From assembly GCA_905221605.1 (NCBI GenBank), contig CAJNDS010000359.1:1-64000 (forward strand): a stretch of 64,000 bases of DNA. The letters run 5' to 3'. Below the pieces are notes generated by a model, which was not told the origin of the DNA, searched no databases, and was given only the letters and a program-made list of their open reading frames with translations. Below are positions 57,180-64,000 of this stretch, piece after piece; the first letter of the stretch is position 1, and each line of letters begins with the position of its first letter. This DNA comes from Symbiodinium natans (Eukaryota; Sar; Dinophyceae; Suessiales; Symbiodiniaceae). The position numbers and the translations under genes were made by a program.

Positions 57180-57560
57180 GGCAAACTGGAAAGACCACTT
57201 GTCTCGGAAAGCAACTTGTCTCGAAAAGCCACAAGTCATTTTCTCGCGGCGGCACCAGTCTATTGAAAAGCCATATTGAACTTCTAGGAAAACGCTTATT
57301 TCGAAAAAATGCTTTTTGCGAGAAGCCATTTTTCTCGCGGATTTGTGCGCGCAGTGAAAAACCACAGTCTTCAAAAAGCCACTGTTGAGCGTAAGGTTAA
57401 CTTTCTCGCGGCTTTTGCCAGCGCAGTATGTGGGAAGAGGAAGTCTTCTCGAACACCATTTTGTGGCGAAAGTCACTTTTCTTACGCCGTCGGGCACGGG
57501 CACTTTTTGAAAAGAATCGGTTCTGGAAAACTGTCTTTTCTTGAAAGTCAGCTTTCGTGT
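57180..57560. repeat. decayed repeat around GAAAAGCCAC / TTTTCTCGCGG
   Basis: Irregular recurrences of AAAAGCCAC-, ACTTGTCTCGAAAAG- and TTTCTCGCGG-like words every 17-40 bp (for example 57,195, 57,215, 57,268, 57,320, 57,375, 57,400). Looks like an old minisatellite. Frames through it are not convincing. Confidence 0.55.
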
Positions 57561-59090
57561 CAATATTTTACCCGCTTGTCGTGTCGGGTCGGCATTGTTC
57601 GGCTTCCTACTCCACACCTGACAAGCAAGTGCACCCCTGAAAGGCTCAGGTTATATTGCAGGGCCCTGGCTGAGCCATCTTTACAGTATGTCTCCTTGCA
57701 AGAAGCATAGAGCTTAACAAGGCATCGCGAACGTGTAAGGCAGGCGAGACATTGTTGCCTCAAACTGAATCTGAAGCTCTCGCCCACGCCAAAAGACCAG
57801 CGGCGGCTCTTCGATGCCTCATCAAGAAGGTACGATCACTTGTGAGCAGCTTGCTGTCAGGGGGCTGGCTGGAATTGGAGCACAATCTTTGTATTTCAGT
57901 GGTGAACATGAGTAACACTGCTCAAGGAGATCGAGTTTCGGGGAGGATTGGTGACATCGGTCCTCCTCGCCATGCTTCCGCGCCATCTGCTCTACTTGGG
58001 AAGATCTGTTCAGATGTCCTTGTCTGCATCCCCAACGCTATGGGGGCCTGCGCTCTGAGACTGACTTGCATTGAGAGGGCAAACACAAACTCCAACACGA
58101 ACACTCCGGCATGTCTCCATCTCTCTGAGCCAGCTCAGCATGTTTTGCTTTGTAGCTACCAAAAAAACGCTGTGCAATGGCAGTGGCGACGGCCATGGAG
58201 CAGTCGCGGCTCTGTCACGGCCAAACGACTACGCTGTTGACTTGCGGGATACAGATTGAGCGTGACCCACTCATGAACACACACACACACAGAGCAACAT
58301 CTGTGGTTCCACAAAACTGTCCGCATGATCAGCAGAGCAGAGATGAATGGTGACCCTCACACTCACAGGCAAACATGGAAATGCCGAAGGAAACCAGTGG
58401 CAAATCATGGAAAAGGGCGTGTTCCATGGGTCCAAACTGAAATCAACTTGATGGATGAGTCATATGTGCTTGATATCTGCTGAGGCTTGGGCGTGGCGCT
58501 GGCTTTGCCACAGTCTGTTAACGGTTAAGTCGGTTAAGTGAAGTGTCCTCCTTTTTCCAACCGTCCGCGACCTGATTTGAAGTGAGAGCTTCCGGTCACT
58601 CGGTGGCGGCTTTGGAGCTAAGGGGCTCGGCTTTGCAATGCGAGAACGTTATCCAAACCCTGCAATCTCAAGGACTGCTGCCTGCTGGATTCCTCCTACT
58701 TGCTTGTGCTGTGCCTAATTAGTGTCTGCATGTATGGTCGTTGCTGTGCCAAACCTACACTACACGAGTGCTTCAAGCCGCCTCTCTTACTCTCTTACCT
58801 TTGAACCTCATCTCGAATGCAAAGCTCATAGTTGCCGGACTCAGATGTTCATGTTTGTGAGTTCACCTGAATGTGGCGCGATGCTCCAATGTGCTCAGGG
58901 TCGCTTGCCAGCTTTGGGAGAACACTGGGGAGAACTTTTTCTCAGAACACGCTCTTCTCATCAACGACCACAGATGTAGCTGAGTGGCGAAAGCCAGGGT
59001 GGCTGTGCACTAGGGCCCACTTTGACCTGGCGTGGGTGAGGTGCGCGCAAAGTCGCGCAAATGCAGCTCGTTGTTCTCTGGCAGCCCGGC
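57561..59090. other. region without a confident gene
   Basis: A 162-codon plus-strand frame (57,752-58,240) has no recognisable domain and is overlapped by other frames. A short (AC)n lies at 58,276-58,292. If the NGCE-repeat gene continues past 59,091, its 3' exons would lie here, but I could not find them. Confidence 0.4.
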
Positions 59091-62000
59091 CTCGCAGCCG
59101 TTTGACATGTCCCCATCCGCGTCGTAGAAGCCACCTGAGTCTCTGAGTGCCAAGATGTGCCCCTCCCCCCCACGCAATGGATGTCGGCAGATCCCCACAA
59201 AGACTCGGATGGTGTGATGCTTCTCCCAGGAGAGTCGCAGGGGAATCACAACAACTTGCCTATGGCTGCATTCACCGGATTCTTCAGCAGTTGCCCGGGT
59301 CACCACAGTCAGCAAACAATCGAAAAAGCTTCATTCCCAGTGGCGCTGACATTGGAGCCGATCACAGGTATCAGCCTGAACCAGTTGTTGCATGGCTTTG
59401 CTGTGCTTCCGCTGTGCTCGGCTTCAGGAAAAAGATTGCACCCTTCAGACCGACCCGACATGCCTCAACCCATCTCAACCCGAAGGAAGCAATCGAAACA
59501 AGTCGGCCGTCACCTTCTTGCAGGAAACGCACTCAGCATTGGCCGGTGAGGAACAGCCGGCCTGACAGCATTCAAGCTCTGCAACTTTTCTTGCTACTTA
59601 ATTTCCTACTTTCTTAGTCTTCGAACTACCAGGCTGAATGCCTACAGCGCGATGGCCCACCTCACAACCGGTCTCGGCATCATTGTCGACGTCGAAGGCT
59701 AAGTGAGAAAACGAAATGGAGTGTAGATCGCTCGGGATTCCCTACATACACAGACTCGGATGCAAAATTCTCTGGCGCCCACTCCAACACTACAGGGCAC
59801 CGCGGCACCACTACAACTACAAGGGGCTCATGATCAAGGCAGGTCTTTCGACACGTCAATAGGGCTTGGGAGATGTGTCGAAACAGAAGGCAAAGAAAAG
59901 TCCCAAGAATCTGCCTCAGCCTGAGTTCTGACCGTGAACTGTTTCATGAGGTTTGCCAGGCTACACTTTTGCATGCAAGCAGCTATTGTTGAAGCACTCC
60001 ACCACTTTGCAGTTATCAGTTGTGGTGCAGGATGTGCAAGTGCCGCCAGTAACATTCCTGTGAAGCTGGCAAGGGCATGTGCATGTCTCAAGGGGCTTGG
60101 GATTTAGGAGAGTTTTTTCAGGAGTCCGTCGGGGTCTAGGGTGGCAGCATCACAAGCTCAAGAGACTCAAGAGAATAAGGCATGGTCCACTGAGATGGGA
60201 CTGATCGTGTTTGGCAAACCTCATGAAGACATTCCCAGCATAACCGCAAAACACCTCGCCTTTGCAAGCAAGCTGCTTACAAACGCCTTCACAGCCGTTG
60301 GAGTTGTTCCCGTCGAAGTTAAAGGTGTTTGGCGGGCAGGAGGTAAGCTCATCGCAAACCTCGGGGCTGCTTCCAACGCTCGAGCAATGAGCCCCCCAGA
60401 CACCTGCAGTAGAGCGCAGCATGAATTGCAGAGTCGGCTACAGTCATGTCAGCTTGTCCAACTTCCCAAAAAGTCGGGGCCGGATCTCACGGATCTGACG
60501 GATCTGTGTCGCAGCTGCATGTAGCAGCTTAGCTCGTCACTCTCGTACCCTCAAGATGGCTCTGCCGTTGCACAAAACGCTGCGGCCACGTCGCACTGGG
60601 GCTGGAGCAGCTCAGACAAAGGCCCCAGATCACCCGCCTGAGCTCTTTATTCTTTGATTTGCTCCATATTGCTCCCATCGCTTGAGTGCTCGTTCCCAAA
60701 GTGTTTCGCGTGCTATTGCCTCCTCGGCCTTTTCGAAGGACTGGCTTTTTCCAGACAGTAGCCACTAGTCTGATCTATCCGAATCAATCTATCCGGCAAG
60801 GAATGGGAAGCTTTATGCTGAGATCAATGTGCCATGGTGTTGGAGCCCAGCGTCGGACAGGTAACCTCACACCCAGTCTCGACGAGACCATCCACATCAA
60901 AGTAGTTTCCTTAAGCGTGTTGCTTCGCCACGTCGTCTGGAAGATCCTAACCCTACTTTTGCCAGGGTTCTATCGTGATCATGAAAGCTATTGGTACAGC
61001 ACGAGTAAATCACCATGATTCACTTGGCACGACCCAAAGACCCGGCCCACTGCAGCACGGCTCGATTGCACTCAATCTTTGTACATCGCTGCGAGCTTGC
61101 GCAGGACACACATGTACCTGGCGGCAGGCTGGCTTCCAGCTGTCCAACTTGAGGCCATTCCTTTAGTGCATCGATGTCACGGGCATTTGCCAGTTTACAC
61201 AGTTTTTTCATGATTGTGTCGCCTGCGAGGCTCCGAGGCATGCTGAGCGTGAACGCTGTGTCCGGCAATGTGATAGCTGTGATGGCTCCGGGTTCGGCCC
61301 GCACATGACGCGCCTTGGAGAACTTGTGGGCAGGTCTCCTGGCCGACATGTTGAACCCGGGACACGTTGGCTGTTGCCGCATTGAAGAGATCTCCAGAGC
61401 CTCTAGACCAGAAGATGAAAAGAGGAGACATCTCTTGAATTCGGTCCTCGCAGCCATTGCTGATGTTCCAATCGTCGTTAAACCAGTTGTCATCGCCTGA
61501 TATAGAGATATCAGATTTAGTGTAAGATCCCCACTCGCAAAAACAGTCCACCACAGAGAAACGGCCTCAGATCCCAAGCAAATCCAGAACTACACCAGCC
61601 AAGATTCATGCAATGCTGTCGCAGGCATGTGGCCTCGCATGCCAGGATTTTCGGGTGTGGAGTTGTCGCAAAAGCCCACACGAGAGGAACCTTGTTTGGC
61701 TTTCATCCCTGCCAAACATCAACCTGAAGGCGGAACTCGTCAGGCTCCAGCTGGGAACCCAGTTGAGAAACACCAGAACCGTCAACCCCTTAAACTTCTA
61801 GATTCCACGAAAGATGAACAATCAACCTGGCCTCAGCCATCAAAGCCAGGCAAGTAGAGGAACATCTGCAAGTTAGTTTGACTTGAATTTAAAGATCTCT
61901 CCACCTCCACCAAAATACATGCTGCAGGCAGCCATCTCCAGCAGCGGGATGAATGAGGACCAAGGGCAACCCCAGACCGAGCGCAACACCCCAAAAGAGC

Positions 62001-63869
62001 CACAAAATAGCACCACAAACCCCCCACGATCATCAAACACCCGTAGGGCATGAGCCGCCAGCCCCGACTCTACGGGTCCGACAGCAAGCCGAGCAAGCCA
62101 CGGGGTGAGCTCAACAGCATAAATAAAAAAACGAAACAGATCTCGGCAACCAAGCAGGTGTGGCACTTGCAGCAATCTCCTCCGCACGCAAAAGCGCTCA
62201 AACCCACAAACACCCGAAAAAAATAAGGCATCCCGAAGCGCACTCGTGGTGACAAATGAAATTTTGGAAGTAACGCGAAGGCGCCGCAAAAGAGTGAGAC
62301 GGGACTAGTGGCTGCCAAACTCCGGCATCCGGCACCAGGCTTAGGCATCTGAGGCACAAGGATACGCGCCGAGTTTTACCCGAGACGGTGAGTTCGGGCT
62401 TGTCGGCTCTTCCACCGGCGGATTGGCCTTTTTGGCCTTCGGTACCGGGTCCCCCCGGCACTCGCAACATGCGATGCACACTGTGCGCAGCAACCCTCTG
62501 CTCACTCTGCTCATTCTGCTGTCCTTGCCGGCGTCCGCTCCGACTTGGAACATCTTGGGGTCAACTGACCGCGGCACGGCGACAGGCGTGCTTGCAGCCC
62601 ACAGGCTTGATCTCTGGAGTTCCGCCCACGCGTCCACGCGCGTAACATCGCTTCTGTTGCTTCCAGTCTTGCATATAGTCTTGCAACCTAAAATTACTTT
62701 GCCGAAAATGCAAGGCGGGTCCGGAGAAGTAGAACCGCGGCCACAGGCCTGGATCATGAAGCCCGCGGCCACAGCAGTGCACGCGTCCAATGCCTCTGCA
62801 CAAGCTGACCGCTCCGCCGCTCCTGCTGGCCGTCGCGGCAGCGAGTAAGAGCAACTGACACGCCCTGCCCGGCACGCCGCAGCGAGGGTCGAGGCATCCT
62901 GGAGAGGTCGTACGGGAAAGCCTTGAGAGTTCAGAACGGTTCAGAAGGCCAGGAGACGGCGGGGGCAGATGACCAACCTGACCCTGCTGGGAGCACCTGC
63001 CAACCTGCGGGGCTGCGGCAACAGCCCATGCAAAGGACAGCGTGCGCTTGACGCAGGTGAGGGGATGGTCTGAAATGTGAAAGATACACAAGAGTGCTAG
63101 TGATGCACGATGAAATTTGACATAACTTGACACAAGTCTCCGAAACTATCCAACCTGGATGCTGGTGCAGCTAGTGGGCCTTGCACAGAAGGTACAGCTG
63201 CCATGGCTTACGACCGGACACGTAGTCTCACAGCCGTTCCTGTGACCGAGTTGTGGCAAAATGCTGGTTTCACGGACTCACGGCTTCGTGGAGCAGGATT
63301 TGCGAAGATTTGCTAAGATTCGCTGAGCTCCCATCTTTCTTCCAAATTCTACCACAGCTCGTAGCACCTGAAAACATGCCACAACGGCCGTCCCTGGACT
63401 TCTGATTTGAAAGTGATACTCCGGTGGCTGCGCCTAAGCAACCACATGGCTCCAAGCATCACAGGCAGACTTGGTAGACATATTCCCATGGCAGTGGCAG
63501 TGCAGCCTACAGTAGGCTTTCAGTTGCGCTTCTGGGGGCTACATTGGCTACGTACCAGCACTGGTCCTGGCATCGCTGTCCACGTCGAACCAGTTCTTCT
63601 CACAGACCAGCGCTGTGCAAAGGCGCTTGTCCCCTTCGCAGCAGCAAAAGAAAACTACTCGTGATACTAAGATCTAAGGAGGCATCAGTACAAAGAGAGA
63701 ATACAAATAGTGATCATGGCCGCCGTTCTGGCACAAACCGCTCTCTTGCACCTCGCTACTCAAGCGTGCACATTGATTGCATCTGCAGCTACCCGCATCT
63801 ACCCGCCTTCCATCAGTCCACAGCTGGTGCACACGGCATGGCCGACCTTCGGACACAGCACTTCGCAGC
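59091..63869 (-). CDS. cysteine-rich NGCE-repeat protein, many mini-exons, partial
   Basis: Minus-strand exons of 33-159 nt: 63807-63869, 63567-63633, 63180-63239, 61447-61496, 61299-61338, 61064-61222, 60866-60909, 60371-60403, 60287-60359, 59984-60057, 59661-59698, about 59500-59561, about 59380-59420, 59091-59134. Joined, they give a repeat of about 45 residues: GCE-x2-CP-x4-5-G-T-C-x2-C, then C-x3-C and W-F-D-V-D-x4-N-G-C-E. Examples are FDVDSDARNGCETTCPVV, NVTGGTCTSCTTTDNC, FDVDNDAETGCE and DDWNISNGCE. Phases agree within three runs of exons. The joins 63180 to 61496, 60287 to 60057 and those at the 3' end are unresolved. Donors are GC, GA and GT. The D-x-D-x-(D/N) runs could bind calcium and the cysteines pair, so an extracellular or luminal protein is likely; function unknown. 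It continues beyond the window at the 5' end. It could be two adjacent genes. Confidence 0.6.
62341..62495 (-). CDS. possible C-terminal exon (Cys-rich, Pro/Lys tail)
   Basis: Frame after an AG-G acceptor: LLRTVCIACCECRGDPVPKA, then a Pro/Lys/Glu-rich tail ending at a TAA. It reads like a membrane-proximal segment plus a short cytoplasmic tail. It lies between NGCE exons at 63,180 and 61,496. It could therefore end a first NGCE gene (63,180 upward), making the exons below a second gene, or be intronic. No homologue known to me. Confidence 0.3.
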
Positions 63870-64000
63870 CTCAGGCCACGGTCACAGCATGTCACAGCGC
63901 TTCCGAGCTTCCCTTCCATGCAGCTTTCTTGAGATGGCCACATCTACACGTTCACCAAGGCTGGGGCCGTTTGCTGCCAAACCGTCCTGGTCAAAGAAGT

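Noticed and set aside
57752-58240. 162-codon plus-strand ORF
   Set aside because: No domain or signal, competing frames on the other strand, and orientation opposite to all supported genes.

Overview
This is nuclear DNA from a eukaryote, most likely a dinoflagellate (Symbiodiniaceae-like). The basis is indirect but consistent. There are no bacterial-style long ORFs. Coding blocks are short exons joined by introns that mostly start with GC (some GA or GT) and almost always end AG followed by G. All recognisable genes are on one strand (-), and they include a tandem gene array and duplicated sulfotransferase genes. The intron pattern matches what is published for dinoflagellates. Species cannot be assigned from the sequence alone.

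Region 1 (1-35,488) is a head-to-tail array of four 7.5-9.8 kb copies of one minus-strand gene. By matching open frame, splice phase and conservation I could join 14 exons in every copy into an in-frame protein of 658-661 residues. It has a signal peptide, a glycosyltransferase-like core (E-x-D-A-V-P and H-I-N-G-N motifs) and a long C-terminal part of unknown function. Copies 1 and 2 form one subtype. Copies 3 and 4 form another, which shares a TA-flanked MITE and a much shorter fifth intron. A 12-bp minisatellite in intron 2 differs in every copy (6, 22, 2 and 4 units). Polypyrimidine arrays separate some copies, and a 100-N assembly gap (35,489-35,588) falls inside such an array, so the array may be longer than it appears.

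Region 2 (35,589-41,200) holds a tandem duplication of about 0.9 kb next to sulfotransferase gene 1 (38,999-40,782, two exons). Its duplicated unit contains the 3' flank of that gene. Region 3 (41,280-42,560) is a decayed tandem repeat. Region 4 (42,658 to about 46,500) is a multi-exon GT61/DUF563-type glycosyltransferase gene. Region 5 (46.5-55.5 kb) is mostly gene-poor, with microsatellites, an 8-bp minisatellite and a foldback element. Region 6 has the uninterrupted paralogous sulfotransferase gene 2 (55,669-56,643). Region 7 (59-64 kb) carries many tiny exons of a cysteine-rich NGCE-repeat protein that continues past the window end.

Functionally, the signal peptides plus sulfotransferase and glycosyltransferase domains suggest genes for secretory-pathway glycan synthesis or modification. 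Being neighbours is not evidence that they act together. Exon joins are my inference from the DNA and need transcript evidence.
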